This document shows positions 13,888-22,041 of a stretch of DNA of 29,712 bases, one piece after another. The notes below the pieces were generated by a model that did not search any database, was not told the DNA's origin, and was given only the letters and a program-made list of their open reading frames with translations. This stretch comes from a virus. The DNA lies in the IMG/VR virus record IMGVR_UViG_3300049477_000036, positions 1 to 29,712 of that record; one strand, written 5' to 3'. Made by a program: the position numbers and the translations under genes. Within the stretch, counting starts at the first letter, position 1. The number at the start of each line of letters is the position of its first letter.

Positions 13888-14033
13888 TGTTACTGCTTGT
13901 CCGCCGCATCCTTGGTTCCGCGCGCTTCCCGTTCGTGAAACCGCCTGGTCCGCAGCCAGCACCACAGCCTGGAAGCTACCCTGTCTTCCAACCGTACCAG
14001 TCATCTTGGCCTAAGCCAACTCATGAGGATTAA
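13887..14033 (+). CDS. Small proline-rich protein between scaffold and capsid genes, 48 aa
   Basis: A 48-codon ORF starts in a TAATG overlap with the scaffold stop. GGAAGG lies 6 nt upstream, and the ORF ends 2 nt before the capsid start. The product has a basic hydrophobic N-terminus (MLLLVRRILGSARFPFV) and then a Pro/Gln-rich tail (KPPGPQPAPQPGSYPVFQ, YQSSWPKP). Proline makes up about a quarter of the tail. Perfect tiling between two essential genes and the SD support a real gene; it could be a minor capsid or coupling peptide. No family known. Confidence 0.7.
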   Translation: MLLLVRRILGSARFPFVKPPGPQPAPQPGSYPVFQPYQSSWPKPTHED

Positions 14034-14035
14034 TC

Positions 14036-15058
14036 ATGGCCTTCCCAAATTCGTCCATCAGTGACGTCATCGCTACCACGATCCAGTCTCGTACTGGCGT
14101 TATCGCGGATAACGTTACCTCCAACAACGCGCTACTGATGAAGCTGAAGCAACGCGGCAACATCAAGACGTTCTCTGGCGGTAATGTCATCTTCCAAGAA
14201 CTCTCGTTCGCGTCCAATGGCAACGCCGGATGGTACTCGGGCTACGAAGCCCTGCCGATCGCAGCGCAGGACGTCATCAGCTCGGCTGAGTACACCATCA
14301 AGCAAGCTGCCTGCCCCGTCACCATCAGCGGCTTGGAACAGCTGCAAAATGCTGGCAAGGAACGCATCATCGACCTGCTCGATGCGCGCATGGATGTTGC
14401 CGAATCTTCGATGGCCAACCTGATTTCTTCGGGCTTGTACAGCGACGGTTCTGCGGCGTCTGGTAAGCAGATCGATGGTCTGCTGAAGCAAGTGTCGACC
14501 ACGCCCACGACGGGAGTCGTTGGTGGTATCGATCGTGCCACGTGGCTGTTCTGGCGCAACCAGTACTTTCGCTGCACCACGACGGGCGGCGCGGCCATGT
14601 CGGCGACCAACGTCCAGACGTACTTCAACCGTCTGTGGGCCAGCCTCGTTCGTGGCAACGATCGTCCTGACCTTATCATGGTTGACAACATCACGTGGGC
14701 GTTCTACATGCAGTCGCTGCAAGCGATCCAGCGCTTTACTGGTACGGATACCGCCAAGCTCGGTTTCGTGTCTGTCAAGTACATGGACGCTGACGTGGTG
14801 CTCGACGGTGGTATGCAGATCAACTGGACGACGACGGGGGCCGCTGGTACCACGCCGTCGGCCGTGCCTGCAACGAGCGCGTACTTCCTCAACACGAAGT
14901 ACCTGTTCTACCGCCCGCATGCGCAGCGCAACATGGTGCCGCTGTCCCCGGGTCAACGTTATTCGGTCAACCAGGACGCCGCTGTGCAGATCCTGGCCTG
15001 GGCCGGTAACCTGACCTCGTCTGGTCTGCAGTTCCAAGGCCGGATGGACAACACCTAA
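14036..15058 (+). CDS. Major capsid protein
   Basis: The 340-aa shell subunit follows the scaffold gene and looks like a HK97-fold capsid protein of the podoviral type. It has an N-arm beginning MAFPNSSISDVIATTIQSR, an E-loop-like FQELSFASNGNAGWYSGYE (about 62-80), and a C-terminal GQRYSVNQDAAVQILAWAGN. Codons end mostly in C or G and avoid rare ones, unlike the T- and A-ending codons of neighbours such as 15131-15742, as expected of the most highly expressed gene. GAGG lies 7 nt before the ATG. A tRNA-like element begins 8 nt after its stop. Confidence 0.9.
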   Translation: MAFPNSSISDVIATTIQSRTGVIADNVTSNNALLMKLKQRGNIKTFSGGNVIFQELSFASNGNAGWYSGYEALPIAAQDVISSAEYTIKQAACPVTISGLEQLQNAGKERIIDLLDARMDVAESSMANLISSGLYSDGSAASGKQIDGLLKQVSTTPTTGVVGGIDRATWLFWRNQYFRCTTTGGAAMSATNVQTYFNRLWASLVRGNDRPDLIMVDNITWAFYMQSLQAIQRFTGTDTAKLGFVSVKYMDADVVLDGGMQINWTTTGAAGTTPSAVPATSAYFLNTKYLFYRPHAQRNMVPLSPGQRYSVNQDAAVQILAWAGNLTSSGLQFQGRMDNT

Positions 15059-15065
15059 TTGGTTC

Positions 15066-15122
15066 GGGGAGCGCCTGGGGCGGCTGAATAGTCAAGAGCG
15101 GTTCGAGTCCGCCTTGCTCCCC
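15066..15122 (+). ncRNA. tRNA-like element lacking an anticodon arm
   Basis: A 7-bp acceptor-like stem (GGGGAGC 15066-15072 with GCTCCCC 15116-15122) encloses a T-arm-like hairpin. In it, GCGG 15098-15101 pairs with CCGC 15109-15112, and the 7-nt loop is TTCGAGT. Read together, 15100-15110 is GGTTCGAGTCC, an exact match to the tRNA T-arm consensus. A short D-arm-like hairpin (GCC 15073-15075 with GGC 15082-15084, G-rich loop) follows the acceptor strand. The remaining 13 nt (15085-15097) cannot form an anticodon arm and there is no encoded CCA. The total is 57 nt. It lies between the capsid stop and a gene with no Shine-Dalgarno. It may be an RNase P or Z processing signal, an RNA stabiliser or a degenerate tRNA. 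It lacks a U-tract, so it is not a standard terminator. Confidence 0.6.
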
Positions 15123-15130
15123 TTCTAATT

Positions 15131-15742
15131 ATGCCAGATACCTGGGTAAATCTAAAGGACGGTGTCCCCCCACCGTCTTTGTTTGCCACAACGAATGGTA
15201 ACGGGACTGCGCTTGTGATAGACACGTCTAAGGACGTGCCGTACTACAAGAAGCAGGCTGGCCCCGTTACTCCTCTGCGTGGGAATGGTAATGTCGTTGC
15301 AGCAGTTGGTGGGATGCGTAGAACTACGCGGATCGCCATTCCAGATCTTGGTGCGGCGTACTATCAGGTCAAGCCTTACGAGGTCCTGACTTACGCGGTA
15401 CCCAAGTTTGTTTCGGTTGATTTGGTAAACGGAACCATTGCGGTTGATCGGGCTTCTGATTACCAAATCACCTTTGACATCAATCTTGAGTTTGACACTA
15501 CCACCCAAAGCCGAAACTTGTTCTTGCGGCTTCGGAATCTGGATAATGTCACGACTGGGGTTACAACTGAGTTGTTTGTTGGACGTAACACTGAAGGATT
15601 GGCTGAGTTCTTGATCTTCGGGGTTACAGCTACTGATGCAATTCTTGGAGATCGGTACATAATGGAGATTGGTGGCGGTGATGCCTTCACCAATGTGTTT
15701 CTGCGTGGAGCACGCTTTGAAGTGTGTGGAGTTGGTACTTAA
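15131..15742 (+). CDS. Hypothetical virion-type protein, 203 aa
   Basis: The 203-aa product is beta-rich (YQITFDINLEFDTTTQSRNL, FVGRNTEGLAEFLIFGVTAT) with a Pro/Gly-rich N-terminus. Its place after the capsid gene suggests a head decoration or head-completion protein. No Shine-Dalgarno precedes the ATG at 15131; the 3' strand of the tRNA-like element ends 8 nt upstream. Either initiation relies on that structure or on coupling, or the true start lies downstream. Codon use is T/A-ending, unlike the capsid gene. Confidence 0.7.
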   Translation: MPDTWVNLKDGVPPPSLFATTNGNGTALVIDTSKDVPYYKKQAGPVTPLRGNGNVVAAVGGMRRTTRIAIPDLGAAYYQVKPYEVLTYAVPKFVSVDLVNGTIAVDRASDYQITFDINLEFDTTTQSRNLFLRLRNLDNVTTGVTTELFVGRNTEGLAEFLIFGVTATDAILGDRYIMEIGGGDAFTNVFLRGARFEVCGVGT

Positions 15743-15751
15743 GGAGCAATC

Positions 15752-16159
15752 ATGAGTCAAGGTAATGGTCAAGCAATGATCGGGTTGGCTAACACCAACA
15801 AGATTCCCGCAATTGGTGCCTACGTTCAAACGGCAACGCCCCCGCCGGGACCTGAGGCCGATGGTCCCTACATCGGGGTCAACGGCACGGGCTGGTGGTC
15901 GTACAATCCGGTTCAAGAGTCGGACTACGCCATCACCAACGGGTTCACCGTCAATGGCAACTCTGGTGCGGCTACCGGTAAGGCAGCCCGACTGGTGTCC
16001 ACCGGCGGTTCGGCGATGACGGTTGCAGCTGACGGGTTGTGCTCGGTTTCTGCAACGGGTGTGGTCACTGCGACGGCGACCACCGGGCTGTACAAGACGT
16101 ACATTGCCCCCGCAACGGTAGTTCCTGCAGGTGCGTTCCTGTGGGTTTTCCTGGTCTAA
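15752..16159 (+). CDS. Hypothetical virion-type protein, 135 aa
   Basis: The 135-aa product is small, Gly/Ala/Thr-rich and non-charged, with alternating beta-type sequence (SAMTVAADGLCSVSATGVVT) and a hydrophobic end (PAGAFLWVFLV). The composition fits a capsid decoration or minor head protein. AAGGAG lies 5 nt before the ATG. Codon use is G/C-ending, like the capsid gene, which suggests high expression. Confidence 0.7.
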   Translation: MSQGNGQAMIGLANTNKIPAIGAYVQTATPPPGPEADGPYIGVNGTGWWSYNPVQESDYAITNGFTVNGNSGAATGKAARLVSTGGSAMTVAADGLCSVSATGVVTATATTGLYKTYIAPATVVPAGAFLWVFLV

Positions 16160-16199
16160 TTTGACGCCTGACCAGCGTTTCACCTAGTAAGGAACAGAA

Positions 16200-16775
16200 A
16201 TGTCCACCTTGGATTTTGACATGAATTTCGAAGACGGCCAACAGGATGAGGCTGACAAGCGTCTGATGATCAAGTTCGCAGTCGTCCCCACGTATTGCGA
16301 GTACGAGTCCATTCAACAAGGCCGCCCTGTGTACAAGGATGAGGAAGTTATCCACATCATGGTGCCAGGTTCTCGTGATGTAACGGCTAATCTGGTCGAT
16401 GACAACTATCGTCGTCGGTTTGCCAAGCAGTACGAGCGATTCAAGAAAGGTGCTGCAGAGCTCCAAAATGGTACGCCGTTGTCAGTGCTTGTTTGGCTGA
16501 CTCCAGCACAGATCGCGGAGCTCAACGCGGTTAATTGTCATACCGTTGAGCAATTGGCTGGTATGCCTGATAATCTTGCGCAGAAGTTCATGGGTGCTCA
16601 GGCACTCAAGCAACGCGCGCAAGGTTACTTGGATACCGCAAAAGATCAAGCGCCTATGCTTAAGCTCCAAGCCGAGCTTGAAAAGCGTGACGAGACAATT
16701 GCTCAAATGCAAGCTCAACTTGCGCAGTTGATCGAAGCGCAAAAAGCACCACCAAAGGTGCCAGTAAAGGCATAA
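16200..16775 (+). CDS. Head-region protein with HhH-like segment and C-terminal coiled coil, 191 aa
   Basis: The N-terminal 90 residues form a mixed domain with a basic RRRFAKQYERFKKG helix. Residues 92-144 (PLSVLVWLTPAQIAELNAVN, then CHTVEQLAGMPDNLAQKF) read like a helix-hairpin-helix or SAM-like repeat of the TPAQVAEL...TVEQLA type often seen in phage head proteins. Residues 152-182 are a coiled coil (LQAELEKRDETIAQMQAQLA). SD AAGGA lies 6 nt before the ATG. Exact function unknown. Confidence 0.75.
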   Translation: MSTLDFDMNFEDGQQDEADKRLMIKFAVVPTYCEYESIQQGRPVYKDEEVIHIMVPGSRDVTANLVDDNYRRRFAKQYERFKKGAAELQNGTPLSVLVWLTPAQIAELNAVNCHTVEQLAGMPDNLAQKFMGAQALKQRAQGYLDTAKDQAPMLKLQAELEKRDETIAQMQAQLAQLIEAQKAPPKVPVKA

Positions 16776-16776
16776 A

Positions 16777-17520
16777 ATGGCCGTAGGATACTGGACAGCC
16801 CTTAATCTACTGAACCAAATTGCCGGGGAACTTGGGCTCCCTAAGGTAAACACGCTTTCTGGTTTGGTCGATGTCCAGTCTAGCCAACTGCTGGCATTGC
16901 TCAATTCCGCGGGTAATGAGCTCATGCTCTACTATCCGTGGGAGCAGTTCGTCAAAGAATGGGAGTTCGTAACAGAGCTTAACAAGTCTGACTACGAACT
17001 CCCTGATGACTATAATTACTTCCGTGACCAGACCCAATGGGATCGCACTAACCATTGGCCGCTACTAGGTCCGAAGTCTGCCCAAGAATGGGCTTGGCTT
17101 AAGGGCTCTCTTGTCGCCCCACTGCCACGGCTACGGTTTCGCGTAGCCAATAATCTTTTTAAGATCTACCCGACGCCGACTGAAGTCACGTCGCCCCCGT
17201 CATTCCGACTTGCTATGGAGTATATCCAGAAGAACTGGGTACTCTCAGTTGATGGGATAACCGAAAAGGACATGGTTTCGGTAGACGGGGATACGATCCT
17301 GTATAATCCTTGGCTGGTTATCAAGTTTGTCAAGTTTAAGTTCTATGAGCTTAAGGCATTTGATACCAAGGGTGTAAATGCCGATTTCATGCGTATCTTC
17401 ACCAGTTTGACGGGCAAAGATACTGGCGCACAGAAGTTGTCGCTTTCTGGAACACAGGCACCAGTTGGGTATATTGGTCCGTGGTCTATTCCGGATGGCT
17501 CTTGGAACGTGTACCCGTAA
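16777..17520 (+). CDS. Probable head-tail adaptor / tail tubular A-like protein, 247 aa
   Basis: The 247-aa product begins with helices (ALNLLNQIAGELGLPKVNTL, LLALLNSAGNELMLYYPWEQ) and then a beta-rich region (ELPDDYNYFRDQTQW). This arrangement is typical of podoviral adaptor proteins such as T7 gp11-type tubular A proteins. Position between head genes and the 524-aa nozzle candidate agrees. AAAGG lies 6 nt before the ATG. It ends in a TAATG overlap with the next gene. Confidence 0.65.
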   Translation: MAVGYWTALNLLNQIAGELGLPKVNTLSGLVDVQSSQLLALLNSAGNELMLYYPWEQFVKEWEFVTELNKSDYELPDDYNYFRDQTQWDRTNHWPLLGPKSAQEWAWLKGSLVAPLPRLRFRVANNLFKIYPTPTEVTSPPSFRLAMEYIQKNWVLSVDGITEKDMVSVDGDTILYNPWLVIKFVKFKFYELKAFDTKGVNADFMRIFTSLTGKDTGAQKLSLSGTQAPVGYIGPWSIPDGSWNVYP

Positions 17521-19094
17521 TGGGATCAGGCAACAAAATCAGTACGGTCCCCGCACCTGTTGGGGGACTAAACGCAAGAGACTCTCTGGCTACGATGCCA
17601 GAGACGGACGCCTATATCCTGAATAACTTTTGGCCACAATCCTACGGTGTTTCTATTCGTAAAGGGTTTCGCAAGTGGGCTAGTATCGCTGGAGGCGGTG
17701 AAGTTGGTACACTTGCACCATGGAGTAGCGTTACAGGTACTCAAAAGCTGTTTGCGTGGTCTACAGGCGGTCTATGGGATGTAACAAGTAGCGGTAATGC
17801 ACTTGTACCAATACTGACCGGTCTGACAAATGACTACTGGCAGTATACCAATATGTCAAACGCAGCAGGAAGTCATCTGTTGGCGTTCAATGGCGTAGAC
17901 GACGGTATTCTGTACAGTGAAGATGGTTTGCATAGCTTGATAGCTGGCAATGGCACGGACCCGTATACCTGGTCTGGACTAGATCCTGCTGAAGCTGCCC
18001 AAACTACTGTTCACCAGAGTCGTGTTTGGGTGACACGTGTAAATAGTTCGTCTGGGTACTACCTGCCCCTCGATGCAATCTACGGGGTGGTTGAAGAATT
18101 TGACTTTGGTCCAAAGTTTGTTAAAGGCGGCTATCTCGCTTTTCTGGCTACTTGGACCATAGATGATGGTAACGGCGCGGAAGATCATCTTGTAGCAGTA
18201 TCCAGTACAGGTACAGCTGTAGTCTACGGTGGTATTGATCCTGCGGATGCTGCTACATGGGCGCTTGTAGGCGTATACAACATTGGTGCCCCTGTGCTTG
18301 GGCGCAGAAGCTACGCCAAAGTGGGCGGTGATTTGTATATCCTGACCTCGCAAGGTGTTGTGTCAATGTCAGGTATGCTGGCTTCTACTAAGGTCAATGA
18401 TCAGAAGTTGTCCTTCCCATCGGATAAGATTCAGTTTCTTTTGTCTGAGCTCATTAGTAAGTACGGCACACTGAATAACTGGCAGCTGAATTACGTGCCA
18501 GATATTAACATGCTAATTTGCAATGTACCAACTACGGTGCCTGTTGGTAATTTTCAGTTAGCTGCGAACCAAATTACGTATGCTTGGACTCAGTTTTCAG
18601 GCATGGATGCAACGACATGGGTTGTGTTTAATGATAACCCGCTTTTTGGTACGTACGATGGGTATGTATGTCTTGCATGGGACGGTTACGTAGATAATGT
18701 AGGACTTGATAACCTTGGTGGCACTAGTGTTGTTGCTTATGCTGCGCAAGCGTACTCATATCTTGGCTCGCTTGGTACACAAAAGCAAGTAGGCATGTAT
18801 CAGCCTAACTTTATCACGTCTGCCCCATTTGCATACAACTCGGATATAACCTACGACTTTAGGGACGCAACTACCACACCGCCTGATTCGCTCCCCATCG
18901 TTGATGGGTTTTCGATTTGGGATGTTGGCGTTTGGGATGGCGCATTTTGGGCTGGCGGTGTAGAATCAGTTCGTGGCTGGCGTCAGGCACAAGGCATGGG
19001 AATTGCTGCATCTTTGACACTTGCGACTAAGTCCAACGGCGAAGTGCTTTGGATTAGCACTGACTACTCGTACAGAATTGGTGGTGTGCTATGA
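17520..19094 (+). CDS. Probable tail nozzle / tubular B-like protein, 524 aa
   Basis: The frame is open from 17481, but the natural start is the ATG at 17520, which overlaps the preceding TAA. The 524-aa product is almost all beta, with repeating aromatic/Gly strands (LNNFWPQSYGVSIRKGFRKW near the start, later LGRRSYAKVGGDLYILTSQG). This is consistent with a beta-propeller nozzle as in T7 gp12-like proteins, though shorter than T7 gp12 (about 794 aa). Position after the adaptor and before the ejection proteins fits. Confidence 0.65.
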   Translation: MGSGNKISTVPAPVGGLNARDSLATMPETDAYILNNFWPQSYGVSIRKGFRKWASIAGGGEVGTLAPWSSVTGTQKLFAWSTGGLWDVTSSGNALVPILTGLTNDYWQYTNMSNAAGSHLLAFNGVDDGILYSEDGLHSLIAGNGTDPYTWSGLDPAEAAQTTVHQSRVWVTRVNSSSGYYLPLDAIYGVVEEFDFGPKFVKGGYLAFLATWTIDDGNGAEDHLVAVSSTGTAVVYGGIDPADAATWALVGVYNIGAPVLGRRSYAKVGGDLYILTSQGVVSMSGMLASTKVNDQKLSFPSDKIQFLLSELISKYGTLNNWQLNYVPDINMLICNVPTTVPVGNFQLAANQITYAWTQFSGMDATTWVVFNDNPLFGTYDGYVCLAWDGYVDNVGLDNLGGTSVVAYAAQAYSYLGSLGTQKQVGMYQPNFITSAPFAYNSDITYDFRDATTTPPDSLPIVDGFSIWDVGVWDGAFWAGGVESVRGWRQAQGMGIAASLTLATKSNGEVLWISTDYSYRIGGVL

Positions 19095-20071
19095 ATCTTG
19101 GTGATTACACCAACTTGAAGAACACGTTCTTCAACGACTACTCCAAGACCAATCCATTTACTGGGAATACCGGCAATTTCTCGCAGGCCCAGATGGAAGA
19201 AATGGGCAATGCTACAAATGAGTCACGTCAACAGTTCGCCGATCAGGATGCGTACAGCCAAGACGTGATGAACAAGTGGCGGGGTACGATGACGCCACAG
19301 CAACTGGCTGAGTATGATAGCCTAAAAGACGCAGACTACGCCAAGAAGCAAAAGATGGGCCAGATGGCCTTTCTTGCCGCAGCTGGTGCGATGGCTGCCC
19401 CCGGTATTCTAGGGGCGCTCGGTGGTACAAGTTCTAGTGCCGGAGCTGGTGCCGGTATGGCCGATTGGATGGCAGGAATGCCCGCTTGGGGCGGTGCAGA
19501 AGCAGGAGCAGGTGCAATGGGATCATTCATTCCTGGTGTGGACTCGGCTGGTATGGGTGCGCTCGGTAGCTGGTCTGGTGGCATCCCATCGGGTGTGGAC
19601 CTTGGCTCCCTTGGCGGCGTCATGTCTACCGGCGGAGGTGGCGGTGGTATAATGGACATGCTCAGCAAGTATGGACCTGAAGTTCTCAAGATGTTCGGAG
19701 GTGGTGGTTCTGGTGGTTCTGGTGGCGGCAGTAACCTCCTCACTAATAGCGGTCTGGGGCTGACTGCCCTGTCCGCCATTATGGGCCTGCGCAACAACCA
19801 GAAGCTGCCGGGTATCCCTGACTACACGAAGCTGGCCGAGCAGACGGCTGACTCGCGTCTGTACAACCAAGCGAACGCGCAGGGCGACACTTCGTCATGG
19901 GCCAAAGACCCCAACGGGCGCTGGACCCAGAGCGTCAACCTGAGCGCGCCGAACCAGCAGCGGATGTTGGAGCAGCAGCAGATGGCTGCCGCGCTTCGGG
20001 GTAACATCATGAATACGCAAAAGAATCCACCGACGCTCCCCGCCATGGACAACTTCTCTTGGGGAGGCTGA
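19091..20071 (+). CDS. Gly/Ala/Met-rich protein, probable ejection (internal virion) protein, 326 aa
   Basis: The 326-aa product has a polar N-terminus (NFSQAQMEEMGNATNESRQQ). A hydrophobic Ala/Gly segment follows at about 90-135 (MGQMAFLAAAGAMAAPGILG), then runs of Gly near 185-215 (GGGGSGGSGGGS). Such low-complexity, membrane-active character is usual for proteins that leave the capsid with the DNA and line a channel in the envelope. It overlaps the nozzle stop by ATGA. No enzyme motif. Confidence 0.6.
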   Translation: MNLGDYTNLKNTFFNDYSKTNPFTGNTGNFSQAQMEEMGNATNESRQQFADQDAYSQDVMNKWRGTMTPQQLAEYDSLKDADYAKKQKMGQMAFLAAAGAMAAPGILGALGGTSSSAGAGAGMADWMAGMPAWGGAEAGAGAMGSFIPGVDSAGMGALGSWSGGIPSGVDLGSLGGVMSTGGGGGGIMDMLSKYGPEVLKMFGGGGSGGSGGGSNLLTNSGLGLTALSAIMGLRNNQKLPGIPDYTKLAEQTADSRLYNQANAQGDTSSWAKDPNGRWTQSVNLSAPNQQRMLEQQQMAAALRGNIMNTQKNPPTLPAMDNFSWGG

Positions 20072-20072
20072 A

Positions 20073-20798
20073 ATGCCCACCACTCCAATGTTCGCCCCCA
20101 CCGCATCGGCTGGCATGATGAGCGGTACGCCGCAGTCCAGCACGCGGGGCTATATGAGCCCGAACTCTCAGGTTCAGCTGAACTCGGGGTTCGACGCGGT
20201 GCAGCCAATTCAGGATGCTTGGATGGGACGGCTGCAACCGCAGATGGACCAAGCTCGCCAAGCGGAAATGGCTCGACTCAAGGCACAAGGTATTTCTGAG
20301 AATAGTGGGGCCTGGGCGCGCTCCATGGATACGCTCAACCGTAATGACGTGGACGCCCGCAATCAGGCGCTGCTGGCGGGAGCCCAAGAGAATAACAACA
20401 TCTTCAATCGTGGCTTGGCCCAGAACAACCAGGTCTTTGGGCAGGCGATGCAGGGCAATCAGATGACACTGCAACAACGTCAGCAGTTGATGGAAGAGGC
20501 GATGCAGCCCTACCGTCAGCTTGGACTGTTGAGCGGTACCGAGTACAACCCGATCTTCGGTGGCTCCGGGCAGAACCAGGGCACCGACTACTTCGGGGCT
20601 GGTCAGAACACGTATCTGGGCAACCTCGGGAACTACAACGCCGAGACTGCTGCCAAGAACGGTATGATCGGTGGTATCGGCCAACTCGGCGGTGGCTTGA
20701 TCCAAGCTGGACAAACCGGTGGATGGGGCGGTGGAAGTACCGGTGGTATGCTCGGTGGTCTTGGCGACTTCCTGAAAATCTTCGGGATCGGGGGTTGA
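20073..20798 (+). CDS. Gln/Met/Asn-rich probable ejection or inner-tail protein, 241 aa
   Basis: The 241-aa product is rich in Met, Gln, Asn and Gly. It has a helical middle (DARNQALLAGAQENNNIFNR, QQRQQLMEEAMQPYRQLG) and a Gly-rich C-terminus. It resembles its upstream neighbour in composition, suggesting a shared role in the internal core. SD GGGGAGG lies 5 nt before the ATG. Confidence 0.6.
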   Translation: MPTTPMFAPTASAGMMSGTPQSSTRGYMSPNSQVQLNSGFDAVQPIQDAWMGRLQPQMDQARQAEMARLKAQGISENSGAWARSMDTLNRNDVDARNQALLAGAQENNNIFNRGLAQNNQVFGQAMQGNQMTLQQRQQLMEEAMQPYRQLGLLSGTEYNPIFGGSGQNQGTDYFGAGQNTYLGNLGNYNAETAAKNGMIGGIGQLGGGLIQAGQTGGWGGGSTGGMLGGLGDFLKIFGIGG

Positions 20799-20799
20799 A

Positions 20800-22041
20800 G
20801 TGAACTTCGACTTTGAATCACAAGACATTGAGCGTCAAGCGCTCATGGCGGCAATGCTTCGCAAGCAGGCAATGGAATCTGCTGCGCAAGGAATGCCTCA
20901 AGGGCAAATGATCTCTGGCCGGTACGTCGCGCCCCACTGGACTCAGCAACTTGCTAGTACGCTCAATCCGGTATTGCAGCAAGCCGGTGCTGGTAATCTT
21001 GAAAATCAGGTCAGTGGGCGTAAAGCAGTCCTGTCACAAGCTATTGAGAAGGCCCGTCAAGATTGGCTCGAGCGCATGCCGCAAGGTACTCCGGCACAAC
21101 CTGCACAAATGTCGCCAGAAGTGCAAGGCAATAACCCGTCAGCATACGTTCCTCCGCAGCAGACTGCCACCGCAGCACCGGCACAGCTTCCAAGTGCCAT
21201 GGAACGCATGAAGTGGATGGCCGAAGGCAGTAGGGTTCCCGGCAACGGGCCGCTTGCTTTGACTTTGGGCAAGATGATGGAGAGCGAAGTTACACGCGAA
21301 GATACGCAGCGAGCACGTCAAGAGCAAGCTCAGCTCGAGGCGCAACTTCGTTTGCAGCAGAAGCAGCAGGAACTGCAAGCACGACTTGAAGAAGCACACA
21401 TGCGTGGCGCCACCCAGCGTGATCTTGCAGCAATGGCACTCGAGGGTCGTCGTGAGATTGCAGCTATGGCTGCAGGTTTCAAGTCGGAAGCTAGCGAAGA
21501 CCGCAAAGAACGTCATGCACAACTTTCGACTGAAAAGCTTGGTAATGCGGCCCAAGCTATCGCCCCCATGGTCGTTACTGGGCAAGCAGTTCAAGACATG
21601 CTTGATCGGTATGGTTCTGGTAAGTCTATTCCTGGTGTTGGTTACGAGGCGCGGCTGGCTCCTGAAGCTATCAAGCGCGAAGCTAACGTGAACCGCGCGA
21701 CGATACAACGCTTTGCTAACGCGGTTGCGCGTAGTGAGATTGGTTTGTCACAGACGCTTAGTGAGCAAGCGCAACAAGCACTTTCTAACATGTCCAATGG
21801 TCGGTTTAGTGAGGACGAGTTCAAGGCAGCTTGGCCTGAGATCCTTGCCAAAACCAATGCTTCGATCGATAACCTGTATGGCGCGTATGGACCTACAGTT
21901 ATTGACCGGTATAACTCGCAAGGTGGCAATCTTAAGCGAGTTCAATCCAAGAAGCCGCAGCAAACGCCAGAGCAACGGTTGCAAGAGCTACGCGCTAGGA
22001 AGCAAGCAACGCAAGGTACAGTTCCTGAAGGGACGTTCTAA
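20800..22041 (+). CDS. Coiled-coil probable ejection protein, 413 aa, GTG start
   Basis: The start is a GTG (20800) one base after the preceding stop, with only a poor G-rich SD, so coupling is likely. Residues about 165-235 form a long Gln/Glu/Arg coiled coil (QARLEEAHMRGATQRDLAAM) and the rest is helical. It is placed in the internal virion protein block. No catalytic motif seen. Confidence 0.65.
   Translation: MNFDFESQDIERQALMAAMLRKQAMESAAQGMPQGQMISGRYVAPHWTQQLASTLNPVLQQAGAGNLENQVSGRKAVLSQAIEKARQDWLERMPQGTPAQPAQMSPEVQGNNPSAYVPPQQTATAAPAQLPSAMERMKWMAEGSRVPGNGPLALTLGKMMESEVTREDTQRARQEQAQLEAQLRLQQKQQELQARLEEAHMRGATQRDLAAMALEGRREIAAMAAGFKSEASEDRKERHAQLSTEKLGNAAQAIAPMVVTGQAVQDMLDRYGSGKSIPGVGYEARLAPEAIKREANVNRATIQRFANAVARSEIGLSQTLSEQAQQALSNMSNGRFSEDEFKAAWPEILAKTNASIDNLYGAYGPTVIDRYNSQGGNLKRVQSKKPQQTPEQRLQELRARKQATQGTVPEGTF

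Noticed and set aside
14132-15037. Minus-strand frame of 301 aa opposite the capsid gene
   Set aside because: An Arg/His-rich shadow produced by the G/C-ending codons of the capsid gene.
15066-15122. Functional tRNA gene, or attP site with a tRNA 3' end
   Set aside because: There is no anticodon arm and no CCA, so it cannot decode. No integrase is seen, and the 5' acceptor strand is present too, which a plain attP core would not need.
15152-16183. Minus-strand frame of 343 aa opposite two virion-type genes
   Set aside because: Cys/Arg/Ser-rich composition without domains; spans two plus-strand genes and their intergenic SD.
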